Source of the DNA: Paenibacillus arenilitoris
Lineage (GTDB): Bacteria > Bacillota > Bacilli > Paenibacillales > Paenibacillaceae
Length of the DNA stretch: 64,000 bases
NCBI RefSeq assembly: GCF_014705655.1
Contig: NZ_JACXIY010000036.1
Coordinates: 1 to 64,000 of the forward strand
Reading direction: 5' to 3'
Position 1 is the stretch's first letter. Every line of letters starts with the position of its first letter. The translations under genes were made by a program, and so were the position numbers. Positions 49,583 through 58,907 of this stretch are shown here, in pieces. The notes under the pieces were generated by a model, which did no database searches, was not told the DNA's origin, and saw nothing but the letters and a program-made list of their open reading frames with translations.

Positions 49583-49632
49583 ATTGTCGGAATCTGGAAA
49601 TCTAGTTGCAAAAGCGCGAAAAGGAGACAATC

Positions 49633-51210
49633 ATGACCGATTTCAGGGACAAGGGTCGGATGAAGAAAGCATGGGAACAAGCGACCCAGTACTTTCGTCA
49701 TGGTCGGCCGCAGCACTTGAATGGCAAGACGAAGCAGCAAACCGTAAGCGATCGGGCTATCAAGCCTTTTTGGCGGAAGAAGCCGGTGTTGCTGACGGGC
49801 GGGGCGCTCATACTCCTCGCAGTGGCCGGATTTGGCGGCATGCAATATGTTCAAGCAAATACCGTAACTTTTTATAACGTATATATGAACGGCACGGCGG
49901 TCGGCACCGTAAGCACGCCCGACGAGGTGGAACAGCTCGTTCTGCTGGAGACCGAGGAGATTCAGAAGGCCAACCCCGACGTGAATATGATTCTCGATAC
50001 CGGAGAGCTTACATACGAAAGCGACAGCGGTTATAAGGCGGAGCCCGAGACCGAAGCGACGCTGAATAAGCTTGAAGGTATGTTCACCGCTCACGCGGAA
50101 GGCGTGGAAGTGAAGGTTGACGGCAAGGTCATCGGAATCGTGAAGGATCAGCAGACGGCGGACGATATTTTGCTCCGCGTCCAGAGCAAGTTCGCCCCCG
50201 AGCTGGCGGCGGCGAAGAAGAAGGATAAGGAAGTCAGGTCGCTCTCCTTCAGCGCCGAAGAGGCGGAGGCGGCCGATGCGGCTGCGAAGAGCGCGCCGTC
50301 CAAGGAGCCGGGCCGGGAAGTGACGGAAGTCGCGTTCATGGAAGCCGTTCTGACGGAAACGGTGGACGCCGATCCGGAACAGATCAAGGCGGCGGAAGAC
50401 ATTTACAAGATGCTCGTTCAGGGCAGCGTAAAGCCGACGAAATATACGGTGAAGGAAGGGGATTGCATCGGCTGCATCGCACAGCAGTTCGACATTTCCC
50501 CGGAGGTCATTTACGAGAATAATAGCTGGATCAAGGACGACAAGATTACGATCGGCGACGTGCTCGACCTGACGGTGCTTCAGCCGGAGCTGACGGTGAA
50601 GACGGTCGAGAATCTGGTCGAGGTCGAATCGATCGAGCCGCCGGTCGAAGTGAAGCAGAACGCGAGCATGCGCGTGGGCGAATCGAAGACGCTCTCCGAA
50701 GGAACCCCTGGCTCGAAGCGGTTGACGTACAAGATCGTGAAGCAGAACGGCTACGTCGTCAGCGAAGAGCTGCTGACGAAGGAGATCATCAAGGAAGCGA
50801 CGCCGAAGATCGTCGAACGCGGCACGAAGGTGGTGCTCGGCGAAGGCAGCGGCAACTTCGCGATGCCGGTATCGGGCTCCAGGCTGACAAGCAAGTTCGG
50901 CCAGCGTTGGGGACGGATGCACAACGGAATCGATCTGACGGGCAACAAGAACATCAAGGCGTCCGATGCGGGCAAGGTCACGTTTGTCGGCACGAAGGAA
51001 GGGCTAGGCAAGACGATCGTCATCGACCATAAGAACGGCTACGAGACGGTGTACGGCCATTTGAGCTCCTATAAGGTAAGCGATGGCGATATCGTCGAGA
51101 AGGGCGATATTATCGGCATCATGGGCAGCACGGGCAATTCGACCGGCGTCCATCTGCACTTCGAGATCCACAAGAACGGCGTGATTCAAAATCCGTTAAA
51201 GTACTTATAA
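49633..51210 (+). CDS. M23 family metallopeptidase with LysM and G5 domains
   Basis: Membrane-anchored peptidoglycan hydrolase candidate, 525 aa. Order of parts: cytoplasmic segment (1-50), helix (51-70), extracellular region, LysM-like domain (about 277-322, KYTVKEGDCIGCIAQQFDIS), G5 domain (about 340-410, SMRVGESKTLSEGTPGSKR) and the M23 domain (about 408-525) with zinc ligands in RMHNGIDLT (about residue 429) and the HLH motif VHLHFEI (about 508). AAAGGAGA precedes the ATG at 49633. Just upstream of walRK, a master regulator of wall hydrolases. Confidence 0.9.
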   Translation: MTDFRDKGRMKKAWEQATQYFRHGRPQHLNGKTKQQTVSDRAIKPFWRKKPVLLTGGALILLAVAGFGGMQYVQANTVTFYNVYMNGTAVGTVSTPDEVEQLVLLETEEIQKANPDVNMILDTGELTYESDSGYKAEPETEATLNKLEGMFTAHAEGVEVKVDGKVIGIVKDQQTADDILLRVQSKFAPELAAAKKKDKEVRSLSFSAEEAEAADAAAKSAPSKEPGREVTEVAFMEAVLTETVDADPEQIKAAEDIYKMLVQGSVKPTKYTVKEGDCIGCIAQQFDISPEVIYENNSWIKDDKITIGDVLDLTVLQPELTVKTVENLVEVESIEPPVEVKQNASMRVGESKTLSEGTPGSKRLTYKIVKQNGYVVSEELLTKEIIKEATPKIVERGTKVVLGEGSGNFAMPVSGSRLTSKFGQRWGRMHNGIDLTGNKNIKASDAGKVTFVGTKEGLGKTIVIDHKNGYETVYGHLSSYKVSDGDIVEKGDIIGIMGSTGNSTGVHLHFEIHKNGVIQNPLKYL

Positions 51211-51230
51211 TTTCATACCCGATTTCAAGC

Positions 51231-51274
51231 AAAGAGAATCACTCCATCGCAAGGCGGAGCGGTTCTCTTTTTTT
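51231..51274 (+). terminator. Terminator after the M23 gene
   Basis: AAAGAGAA / TTCTCTTT (51231-51238 with 51263-51270) with inner CTCC / GGAG pairing and seven T. Confidence 0.88.
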
Positions 51275-51332
51275 ATTGGCGGGAGGCGCCCTGCGGCGAA
51301 GGAAAAACCTTGCTAACATGAGGGAAGTTTCA

Positions 51333-51363
51333 TTGTGAACAAGGCATCGACGTGTGTTAGAAT
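51333..51363 (+). promoter_or_regulatory. Candidate promoter of walRK
   Basis: TTGTGA (51333-51338) and TAGAAT (51358-51363), 19 bases apart, or TTAGAA at 18. It is about 40 bases before the walR start. Confidence 0.4.
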
Positions 51364-51404
51364 AGAAGGTAAAAGACTATGGACAAGCGACAGGCGGTGT
51401 AGCG

Positions 51405-52172
51405 ATGCACGGAAAAATTTTGGTGGTCGACGACGAACAGCCGATTGCGGATATATTGAAGTTTAATTTGGAGAAGGAAGGCCATCAGGTCATCTGCGCC
51501 TTCGACGGCGGGGAAGCGGTAAGGCTCGCGTTCGAGGAGAAGCCGGATTTGATCCTGCTCGACCTGATGCTGCCGGTGAAGGACGGCATGGACGTCTGCC
51601 GGGAGGTGCGCGCCAAGCTGCAGATGCCGATCATTATGCTGACGGCGAAGGATACGGAGATCGACAAGGTGCTCGGCCTCGAGCTCGGCGCCGACGACTA
51701 CGTGACGAAGCCGTTCAGCACGCGCGAGCTGCTGGCGCGGGTGAAAGCGCATTTGCGCAGGCAGCAGAAGCAGCCGGTCGCGACGTCGGGCGTAAGCGGC
51801 AGCGATTACGGCGGTTCGGCCGGCACGGATACGCCGGCGGAGCAGGAGCAGCAGGGCCTGCGGCTGTTCAATCTGTTCATCGACACGGATATGTATGTCG
51901 TGTATAAGGACGGCGAGCCGCTTGACCTGACGCATCGGGAGTACGAGCTCGTCTATTATATGGCGCGCAACAGCGGCAAGGTCATGACGAGAGAGCATTT
52001 GCTGCAAGCCGTATGGGGCTTCGAATATTTCGGCGATGTGCGGACCGTTGACGTGACGATCCGCCGGCTGCGCGAGAAGATCGAGGACGATCCGAGCCGG
52101 CCCGAATACATTATGACCCGGCGCGGGCTCGGCTACATGATGCGCAATGCGAAGACCGGGGGCTTCGGTTAA
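51405..52172 (+). CDS. walR: Essential response regulator WalR (YycF)
   Basis: OmpR-type regulator that controls peptidoglycan hydrolase genes with WalK. The 255-aa product has the receiver domain (KILVVDDEQPIADIL, phospho-acceptor Asp53 in LLDLMLP, Lys in YVTKPFS) and the winged-helix DNA-binding domain (LTHREYELVYYMA, RTVDVTIRRLREKI). Between them is a Gly/Ser/Thr-rich linker (about residues 126-150) that makes the protein about 20 aa longer than Bacillus WalR. The walK gene starts two bases after the stop. Confidence 0.97.
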   Translation: MHGKILVVDDEQPIADILKFNLEKEGHQVICAFDGGEAVRLAFEEKPDLILLDLMLPVKDGMDVCREVRAKLQMPIIMLTAKDTEIDKVLGLELGADDYVTKPFSTRELLARVKAHLRRQQKQPVATSGVSGSDYGGSAGTDTPAEQEQQGLRLFNLFIDTDMYVVYKDGEPLDLTHREYELVYYMARNSGKVMTREHLLQAVWGFEYFGDVRTVDVTIRRLREKIEDDPSRPEYIMTRRGLGYMMRNAKTGGFG

Positions 52173-52174
52173 GA

Positions 52175-54022
52175 ATGAAGGGCAAGAGCTTCTTCCATAC
52201 GATTCAAGTCAAGCTCGTCATTATTTATTTGCTGCTCATTCTGGTGGCGATGCAGCTGATCGGGGTTTATTTCATCAGCACGGTGAAGAACTCGCTGAAC
52301 GACAGCTTCACGAACAACCTGAAGGAGCAGGCCGACATCCTGTCGAAATTCGCGGCGCCGAGCCTCGCGGCCAAGCCTGATACGGAAGGCGATTCGGCGG
52401 AGAGCACGACCGAGGACCTCAGCCTCGTCGTGCGCAACCTGTTCAGCATCAGCGGCGCCGAGGTGCAGGTGCTCGATTCGAACGGCAAGGTCGTCGCAAC
52501 GTCGCTGCAGGGCCATCAGTCGTACATCGGCAAGAAGAACAAGTCGCTGGCCGTCAGCCGGGCGCTGCAGAACATCTCGGACAACGAAGAGGAGATCATC
52601 GACGAGGACAACACGCGCAAGAAGATGATCGCGCAGCCGGTGACGCTTAACGACAAGGTCGTCGGCGCGGTGTACGTCGTCGCGTCGATGAACGAGCTGT
52701 ACGATACGGTGAACCGGGTGAACCAGATTTTTTTCTCGGGCACGCTTATCGCGCTCGGGTTGACCGGCGTGCTCGGCATTCTGCTGGCGCATACGATCAC
52801 GAATCCGATCCAGGGCCTCACGAAGCAGGCGGAGGCGGTGGCCGAAGGAAAGTTCGAGATGCAGGTGCCGGTGCTTGGCGACGACGAGATCGGCCGGCTC
52901 AGCATGGCGTTCAACGACATGACGATCCGGCTCAAGGATGCGCTTTCGGTGAACGAGGAAGAGAACGAGAAGCTGATGTCGATTCTGTCGAATATGAGCG
53001 ACGGCGTCGTGGCGGCGGACGAGCATGGCCAGGTCATCGTCTGGAACCGGCGGGCGCTCGAGCTGCTCGACGTGCGGACCTGCGAAGGCTGCCAGCTGAC
53101 GGAGCTGCTCGATCTGTCCGAGCAGAAGCTGCAGGAGCTGCAGGAAGGCCGGGGGCAGACGCTGCTCATCGAGCGCGGCCCGAGGGAGCCGGAGGCGGAT
53201 GGCGGCGAAGAGGGGATTCTGCGCGTCACGTTCACCCCGATCCACCGGCGCGACAAAGGGACGACCGGCACGATCGCGGTGCTGCAGGACGTCACGGAGC
53301 AGGAGAAGCTGGAGCAGTCCCGCCGCGAGTTCGTCGCGAACGTGTCGCATGAGCTGCGCACGCCGCTGACGACGATCAAGAGCTACGCGGAGGCGCTCAA
53401 CGACGGCGCGCTCGAGGAGCGGGAGCTGTCGGAGCGGTTCGTCGGCGTCATCCGCAACGAGACCGAGCGGATGATCCGGCTCGTGACGGACCTGCTGCAC
53501 CTGTCGCGGCTCGATTCGAACCAGGCGCCGCTTCGGCGGCGGCAGACGAACGTGCACGAGATGCTCGACGAGGTCGCCGACCGTTTCTCGTTCCAGCTGC
53601 GGCAGAAGTCGATCAAGGCGGCGGTCCGGGTCGACCGCGGGCTGAAGGCCGCGTGGCTGGACCGCGATCAGATCGACCAGGTGCTGGACAATTTGTTTTC
53701 GAACGCGATCAAGTATACGCTCGACGGCGGTACGATCGAGCTGACGGCGAAGAAGCCGGCCGATTCGGACATGCTGGCGATCAGCGTGAAGGATACCGGT
53801 ATCGGCATACCGAAGAAGGATTTGATCCGGATTTTCGACCGGTTCTACCGGGTCGACAAGGCGCGCTCGCGCAATATGGGCGGCACGGGTCTCGGCCTGT
53901 CGATTGCCCGGGAAATCGTCAAGGCGCACGGCGGCACGATCTCGCTCCATTCCGAGCTGAACGAGGGCACGACCGTGACGTTCACCCTCCCGCTGCTGCG
54001 GGAAGGGGGTGAGCCGGCATGA
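52175..54022 (+). CDS. walK: Essential sensor histidine kinase WalK (YycG)
   Basis: Membrane kinase partner of WalR, 615 aa. It has helix 1 (about 12-33), an extracellular Cache-like domain, helix 2 (about 185-207), HAMP (ITNPIQGLTKQAEAVAEGK), a PAS domain (about 265-375), the dimerisation domain with phospho-acceptor His in FVANVSHELRTPLTT (about residue 391), and the ATPase domain (DNLFSNAIKYT, DTGIGIP, GTGLGLS). The stop overlaps the yycH start. The domain order equals that of Bacillus WalK. Confidence 0.96.
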   Translation: MKGKSFFHTIQVKLVIIYLLLILVAMQLIGVYFISTVKNSLNDSFTNNLKEQADILSKFAAPSLAAKPDTEGDSAESTTEDLSLVVRNLFSISGAEVQVLDSNGKVVATSLQGHQSYIGKKNKSLAVSRALQNISDNEEEIIDEDNTRKKMIAQPVTLNDKVVGAVYVVASMNELYDTVNRVNQIFFSGTLIALGLTGVLGILLAHTITNPIQGLTKQAEAVAEGKFEMQVPVLGDDEIGRLSMAFNDMTIRLKDALSVNEEENEKLMSILSNMSDGVVAADEHGQVIVWNRRALELLDVRTCEGCQLTELLDLSEQKLQELQEGRGQTLLIERGPREPEADGGEEGILRVTFTPIHRRDKGTTGTIAVLQDVTEQEKLEQSRREFVANVSHELRTPLTTIKSYAEALNDGALEERELSERFVGVIRNETERMIRLVTDLLHLSRLDSNQAPLRRRQTNVHEMLDEVADRFSFQLRQKSIKAAVRVDRGLKAAWLDRDQIDQVLDNLFSNAIKYTLDGGTIELTAKKPADSDMLAISVKDTGIGIPKKDLIRIFDRFYRVDKARSRNMGGTGLGLSIAREIVKAHGGTISLHSELNEGTTVTFTLPLLREGGEPA

Positions 54023-55479
54023 TGGAGAAGGCGAAGACGACCGTGCTCATCGTGCTGGTGGCGCTCAGCCTGCTGCAAAGCTACTTGCTTGCCTACAGCA
54101 TGCCGGGGCTGGGCGCGACGGTCCGCAGCGAGCAGGATTACGTGAACGCGGAGCCGATGGGGCCCGCGGCGAGCGTGGAGAGCGTTATTTTTCCGGAGGA
54201 GCTCATCATTCATCTGGGCGGCAACAAGCATACGGTCATCTACCCGGGCACGCAGTTCTATGAGATGATTCTGAACCAGCGCATTCAGGGCCGGGAGTTC
54301 AAGGGCTTCCAGCGAAGCCCGGTGAACGTGCTCGAATGGGATGAAATTCGCAAGAACGACATCGGAATCGAGCTTCGCTTCGACAACGGCATTCCGGTCG
54401 AGCTGCTGCAGAAGCTGCTGAAGCTGGAGGGCGATCTGCTGTTCCTGAACGAGACGATCGACCGGATCTGGATATTCAAAACGACCGGCACGGAGGAAGT
54501 GCGGACATTCTTTTTCAGCGCCGACGGGCAGACGGTGTACGAATCGGTGCGCGCCGACCTGACCGTCCGCGACGTGCAGGATTACGTCGGTTTCGGGCAG
54601 TTCCAGCCGAAATATACGATGACGGCGGACGGCTTGTACGTACCGGACGACCCGATCCAATCGACGGAGATGGTGTTCCCGTACGAGGCGTATTCGCCGG
54701 ACCTGATGCAGCACAGCCTGTTCTTCGATCCGAACACGACCAGGGCGTTCGAGGACCGGAGCGGCTCGCAAATTTTTACGGACGGGAAGAAGGGCTTGCA
54801 GGTCGAGCAGAACGGCAAGTGGATCAGCTATACCGATCCGGCCGCACCGCAGAGCTTGGAGAACCTGCTCAGCGACAACGTGTACGCCTCGGTCGATTTC
54901 ATTAACCAGAACGGCGGCTGGGACGGCGTTCACCGGTTCGTGAAGCAGACGGGCGAAGGCGAAGGGAAGTATATTTTGTTCAAGCAGTACGTAGAGCAGT
55001 ACCCCGTGATCGAGACGCCGCCGTTCCGCTACGGCTATATGCGCTTGACGGTTCAGCAGGGCGACGTGACGGAATACTCGAGATCGCTCATTACGCTTGG
55101 GGCCAAGTCGGAAACGCGCAATATCCGCTGGCTGCCGGGCGGGGAGACGCTGGGGGGCCGTCTGGAAAATTACGCGAGACGCGGCGAGGTGACGGCGTTG
55201 TTCCCGGCGCTGCAGGCGATGCCGGCCGACGAGAATAGGATGCGGTTCACGCCGGTATGGGCCGTTCGGCTGAAGGACGGCACGGAGGAAGTGCTGTCGG
55301 AAGCATACCCGAGCGGCTATGAGCCGCCGAAGGGGCAGCAGGAGGAAACCCCGGCGGGCGGCGCGGAGGCTGGCGGGGAGGAAACGGCGCAGTCGGAGGA
55401 GCTTAGCGACGAGGCGAAGCTGCTGTCTTCCGTCGGCGCGGGCAAGCTTGGCGGCCAACCGATAGGGAACGGACCATAG
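54019..55479 (+). CDS. yycH: WalK regulatory protein YycH
   Basis: Membrane-anchored extracellular regulator that, with YycI, controls WalK activity in Bacillus. The 486-aa product has one N-terminal helix (about residues 7-27, TVLIVLVALSLLQSYLLAY) and a large outer domain; the N-terminal motif SLLQSYLLAY is shared by family members. The C-terminus is a low-complexity Glu/Gly-rich tail, longer than in Bacillus. ATG overlaps the walK stop. Confidence 0.88.
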   Translation: MMEKAKTTVLIVLVALSLLQSYLLAYSMPGLGATVRSEQDYVNAEPMGPAASVESVIFPEELIIHLGGNKHTVIYPGTQFYEMILNQRIQGREFKGFQRSPVNVLEWDEIRKNDIGIELRFDNGIPVELLQKLLKLEGDLLFLNETIDRIWIFKTTGTEEVRTFFFSADGQTVYESVRADLTVRDVQDYVGFGQFQPKYTMTADGLYVPDDPIQSTEMVFPYEAYSPDLMQHSLFFDPNTTRAFEDRSGSQIFTDGKKGLQVEQNGKWISYTDPAAPQSLENLLSDNVYASVDFINQNGGWDGVHRFVKQTGEGEGKYILFKQYVEQYPVIETPPFRYGYMRLTVQQGDVTEYSRSLITLGAKSETRNIRWLPGGETLGGRLENYARRGEVTALFPALQAMPADENRMRFTPVWAVRLKDGTEEVLSEAYPSGYEPPKGQQEETPAGGAEAGGEETAQSEELSDEAKLLSSVGAGKLGGQPIGNGP

Positions 55480-55510
55480 AACAAGGCGGAACGAACGGAG
55501 GTGAAGGCGC

Positions 55511-56263
55511 GTGGATTGGGGACGGGCGAAGAGCGTATTGATTATTTCGTTCCTGCTGCTCAATATATTGCTCGGTTATCAGCTGTGGCTCGATATTAGC
55601 GAGCAGCTGAACGTTAATGTGAACACGGCGGAGCTGCCGCAGGACAAGGTGCAGCTGATGCAGCAGAAGCGGATTTCGCTCGAAGCCAATCTGCCGCTCG
55701 AAACTCCGAAGCTGGGCGACCTGACGTACTTGCTGCAGTCGGAGAGCCGGAAGAAGGCCGAGCCGGTAACGCTCGATACGCCGGTGGACAGCAAGCTGAT
55801 TTATAATCAAGCCGAGCTGGTTAAGGAGCTGGGCGGCCGCATTCCGCAGCTGGAGCAGTATTCGTTCGACCTGCTGAACAGCAGCGACGGCAAGTTCGTC
55901 CTTCACCGGATGGTGGAGGGGCATCCGATGTTCGATGTGCGGCTGGAGCTGTACTACAACGGCAATCAGAAAATCGTGGCGTACAAGCAGGACCTCGTCG
56001 AGCTGCAAAGCATCGGCGAGGCGAAGCAGGTGCTGCCGGCGACGAAGGCGGTCGGCAGCTTGATCGAGACGTACCTGCCGGACGGGGCGGTCATCACGGA
56101 TATTCAGCTCGGCTATCACGGGCAAATTTTCGATTCGGAGAAGCAGGTGTCGGCGCCATCCTGGCGCGTATTGCTGGAGAACGGGCTTCCCTATTACGTT
56201 CATGCGATCAGCGGGGAAGTAGCGACGGACGAAGCGGCAGAGGAAACGGCGGCGAACGGTTAA
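55511..56263 (+). CDS. yycI: WalK regulatory protein YycI
   Basis: Second membrane regulator of WalK, 250 aa. It begins MDWGRAKSVLIISFLLLNILLGYQLW, with one helix near residues 8-25 as in family members, followed by an extracellular domain similar in fold to YycH. The start codon is GTG at 55511 with GGAGGTGA eight bases upstream. It lies between yycH and the yycJ hydrolase gene. Confidence 0.88.
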   Translation: MDWGRAKSVLIISFLLLNILLGYQLWLDISEQLNVNVNTAELPQDKVQLMQQKRISLEANLPLETPKLGDLTYLLQSESRKKAEPVTLDTPVDSKLIYNQAELVKELGGRIPQLEQYSFDLLNSSDGKFVLHRMVEGHPMFDVRLELYYNGNQKIVAYKQDLVELQSIGEAKQVLPATKAVGSLIETYLPDGAVITDIQLGYHGQIFDSEKQVSAPSWRVLLENGLPYYVHAISGEVATDEAAEETAANG

Positions 56264-56298
56264 TTCGGGAGCGGGAGAAGGGACAGGAACAAGAAGCT

Positions 56299-57105
56299 AT
56301 GGGATTACGATTTACGGTATTGGGGAGCGGATCGACCGGCAACGCGACGATCGTGCAGGGGTGCGACAAGACGGTGCTGGTCGATGCGGGAATGAGCGCG
56401 AAGAAGCTGGACGAGCTGATGCGCGAGCGGGGCATAGCCGGCCACGAGCTGGATGCGCTGCTCGTCACGCACGAACATTCGGATCATATTAAGGGACTTG
56501 GCGCGTTCGCGCGCAAGTACGATCTGCCGATCTACGCGAACGAGGCGACGTGGGGCGCCATGGAGAGGCATATCGGCACGATTTCGGCCGAGAAGCGGGT
56601 CTGTATGGAGACCGGCGAGGAGGTCGTCTTCGGTTCGATGGCGGTCCAGTCTTATCCGATCTCGCACGACGCGGCGGAGCCGGTCGGGTACGTGTTCGTC
56701 GAGCACGGCGAGAAGCTGAGCCTGGCGACGGATCTCGGGTATGTAAGCGAGAAGGTGAAACGGCATATTATCGATTCGGACGTGCTCGTGCTGGAGTCGA
56801 ACCACGATACGGAGATGCTGCGCATGGGCCGGTATCCGTGGAACACGAAGCGAAGGATCTTGAGCGACGTCGGCCATCTATCGAACGTCGCGGCGGGCGA
56901 GGCGCTGCTGGAGCTCATGACGGACCGGACGAAACGGGTCTATCTGGCCCATCTCAGCCTCGACCATAACTTAATGGATTTGGCGATGATGACCGTGAAT
57001 ACTATATTAGAGGATAACGGAATATTTTATAAAAAGGATGAACATCCGCTGCGGCCGACGTATTACGACCGGCCTACGCCATGGGATGAAGTGAAGCGGA
57101 AATAA
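56299..57105 (+). CDS. yycJ: MBL fold metallo-hydrolase YycJ (WalJ)
   Basis: Metallo-beta-lactamase-fold hydrolase, 268 aa, a DNA 5'-3' exonuclease-like family member that acts in DNA maintenance in some Bacillota. The metal motif is HEHSDH (residues about 57-62), with SLATDLG and LESNHD further on; the N-terminal FTVLGSGSTGNATIV is the family start. The 3' end overlaps a small minus-strand gene by 32 bases. Confidence 0.92.
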   Translation: MGLRFTVLGSGSTGNATIVQGCDKTVLVDAGMSAKKLDELMRERGIAGHELDALLVTHEHSDHIKGLGAFARKYDLPIYANEATWGAMERHIGTISAEKRVCMETGEEVVFGSMAVQSYPISHDAAEPVGYVFVEHGEKLSLATDLGYVSEKVKRHIIDSDVLVLESNHDTEMLRMGRYPWNTKRRILSDVGHLSNVAAGEALLELMTDRTKRVYLAHLSLDHNLMDLAMMTVNTILEDNGIFYKKDEHPLRPTYYDRPTPWDEVKRK

Positions 57106-57295
57106 GCGATTCCAGCTGCGCGTCGAGCTCGTCGGCCTTGGCGCTGAGCTCTTCTCTCGTCAGGATGCCCTTCTCTATGAACAGCTCCAGCATGGCGCTG
57201 AGCGTCAGAACGGTGCGGTAATGGTCATCCTTCAAGTCGGCCAGCTTGGCGGCAAGCTGCACGTGTTCCCAGGCGGCGGGCGATTTGGCTTTCAT
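57074..57295 (-). CDS. Small hypothetical protein opposite the yycJ end
   Basis: 73-aa soluble, mostly helical protein, not recognised (KLADLKDDHYRTVLTLSAMLELFIEKGILTREEL is its core, to be read from the frame). The ATG at 57295 follows AAAGGAGA on the minus strand by about nine bases, so the gene is likely real; the rest of the long open frame upstream is not. It overlaps yycJ tail to tail. Confidence 0.6.
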   Translation of the reverse strand: MKAKSPAAWEHVQLAAKLADLKDDHYRTVLTLSAMLELFIEKGILTREELSAKADELDAQLESLISASLHPMA

Positions 57296-57417
57296 ATCGT
57301 CATCTCTCCTTTTTTTGTGGGACGAATCTATTATTATTTTAGTCATTTCTTCCGAAAACATTCCTAGATTGATAAAAAATAGTCTTGATGTCAGAGGCAT
57401 CGAGAGGAGCGATGGAT

Positions 57418-58776
57418 ATGGGCTTATTCGACGATGATTTCTATTCGACAAAGGTGTCCCGGCGCGCCGCGCGCGAGCATAAACGGGGTGACTTTGGCTT
57501 TCCATATAAAAGCGGCGATCGAAAGTGGTCCAACGTTCGCATCGCCTTCGTATCTTCATTCACCAGCGCGATCGCGGCCACGCTCCTGTTCGGTGCCTTC
57601 TTCGGAGGAGGCGACGGCGCGGCGGGGGGCGGGTCCATCACGGCGACGGGGGTCGTGCAGACGACCGATCCGCTCGAGCGCCCCGTGCAGGCGTCCGCGA
57701 AGGTTCGGCCGGCGGTGGTGAGCATCATTAACGAGCAGCTGTTCTCGTTCGGCATCGGCGGCGAAGAGGAGCAGGGCGATGAGGAGCAGGGCACGCTGCG
57801 CGAAGCGGGCGTAGGGTCCGGCGTCATCATCGACAAAAAAGACGGCAAAGCGATCATCGTGACCAACTACCATGTCGTCGACAACGCGCAGGCCGTGAAG
57901 GCGGTGCTCATGAACGGCGAGCGGCGCGAGGCGCGCATCGTCGGCAAGGACCAGATCACCGATCTGGCGGTGCTGGAGATTGACGCGAAAGGGATCGACG
58001 CCGTCGCCGAGATCGGCGATTCCTCGAAGCTTCGTCCGGCCGAATACGTCATCGCGATCGGCAACCCGCTCGGGCTAGGCGAATCGGTGTCGTCCGGCAT
58101 TATTAGCAAGACGAAGCAGATCGTGCCGGTGTCGCTGAACCAAGACGGCGTGTACGACTGGGAGCAGGAGGTCATCCAGATCGACGCCTCGATCAACCAG
58201 GGCAACAGCGGCGGACCGCTGATCGACCTGGACGGGCGCGTCATCGGCATCAACAGCATGAAGATCGCCGATTTCGGCGTCGAAGGCATCGGCTTCGCGA
58301 TTCCGATCAACAACGCGATGCCGATTGTCGAGAGCCTGCGCGAGCGCGGCTATGTGCCGCGTCCGTACCTCGGCGTCTATACGATGGACCTGGAGCAGTA
58401 TTGGGAGCAGCAGGCGATGGAGGAAGCGTTCGGCGAGGACGAAGGCTCGGAGGAAGGGCAGGATGCGGACGGAGGCGAGGCGGAGCAGGAAGGGCCGGCC
58501 TCGGATATCGATATTAGCGAGATGCTGAAGCTGCCGGACGAGATTTTCGACGGGGTCATCGTGCTGGAGGCCGTCGGTCCCGCCAAGGACGCGGGGCTGG
58601 CGTTCAACGACGTCATCGTGAAGCTCGACGGCCAGTCGATTGGCAGCACGATGGAGCTTCGCAAATATTTGTACAGCAAGAAGAAGATCGGCGAGGAAAT
58701 CAAGATTACGTATTACCGCGACGGCAAGCTGAAGGATACGTCGTTCAAGCTGGGCGAGAAGGAAGAAGAGGAATAG
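57418..58776 (+). CDS. htrA: HtrA-like serine protease (S1C family)
   Basis: Membrane-anchored trypsin-like protease with a PDZ domain, 452 aa. It has a cytoplasmic segment, one helix (about 43-62), a protease domain with His in TNYHVVDN (about residue 151), Asp in DLAVLEID (about 181) and Ser in NQGNSGGPLID (about 263), and a PDZ domain at the end. The PDZ is split by an acidic low-complexity insert (about residues 333-370). The start at 57418 follows GAGAGGAG; upstream ATGs are too close. In walRK clusters this gene is usually last. Confidence 0.93.
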   Translation: MGLFDDDFYSTKVSRRAAREHKRGDFGFPYKSGDRKWSNVRIAFVSSFTSAIAATLLFGAFFGGGDGAAGGGSITATGVVQTTDPLERPVQASAKVRPAVVSIINEQLFSFGIGGEEEQGDEEQGTLREAGVGSGVIIDKKDGKAIIVTNYHVVDNAQAVKAVLMNGERREARIVGKDQITDLAVLEIDAKGIDAVAEIGDSSKLRPAEYVIAIGNPLGLGESVSSGIISKTKQIVPVSLNQDGVYDWEQEVIQIDASINQGNSGGPLIDLDGRVIGINSMKIADFGVEGIGFAIPINNAMPIVESLRERGYVPRPYLGVYTMDLEQYWEQQAMEEAFGEDEGSEEGQDADGGEAEQEGPASDIDISEMLKLPDEIFDGVIVLEAVGPAKDAGLAFNDVIVKLDGQSIGSTMELRKYLYSKKKIGEEIKITYYRDGKLKDTSFKLGEKEEEE

Positions 58777-58848
58777 CGGAGAGCGGAACTTGATAGAGTA
58801 ACGGCGATCAGGTGAAGGAATAGGATGAGGGCGGCGTTCCGCCTGAGG

Positions 58849-58907
58849 CCGCGTATGCTGCGTACGGTTCGAGATGACCGTTTGCGGCGTGCGCGGTCCT
58901 TTTTTTT
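58849..58907 (+). terminator. Long terminator of the walRK-htrA operon
   Basis: About 20 base pairs between CCGCGTATGCTGCGTACGGT (58849 on) and ACCGTTTGCGGCGTGCGCGG (to 58896), with several G-T pairs and one mismatch, loop about 8 nt, then eight T. Confidence 0.88.
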
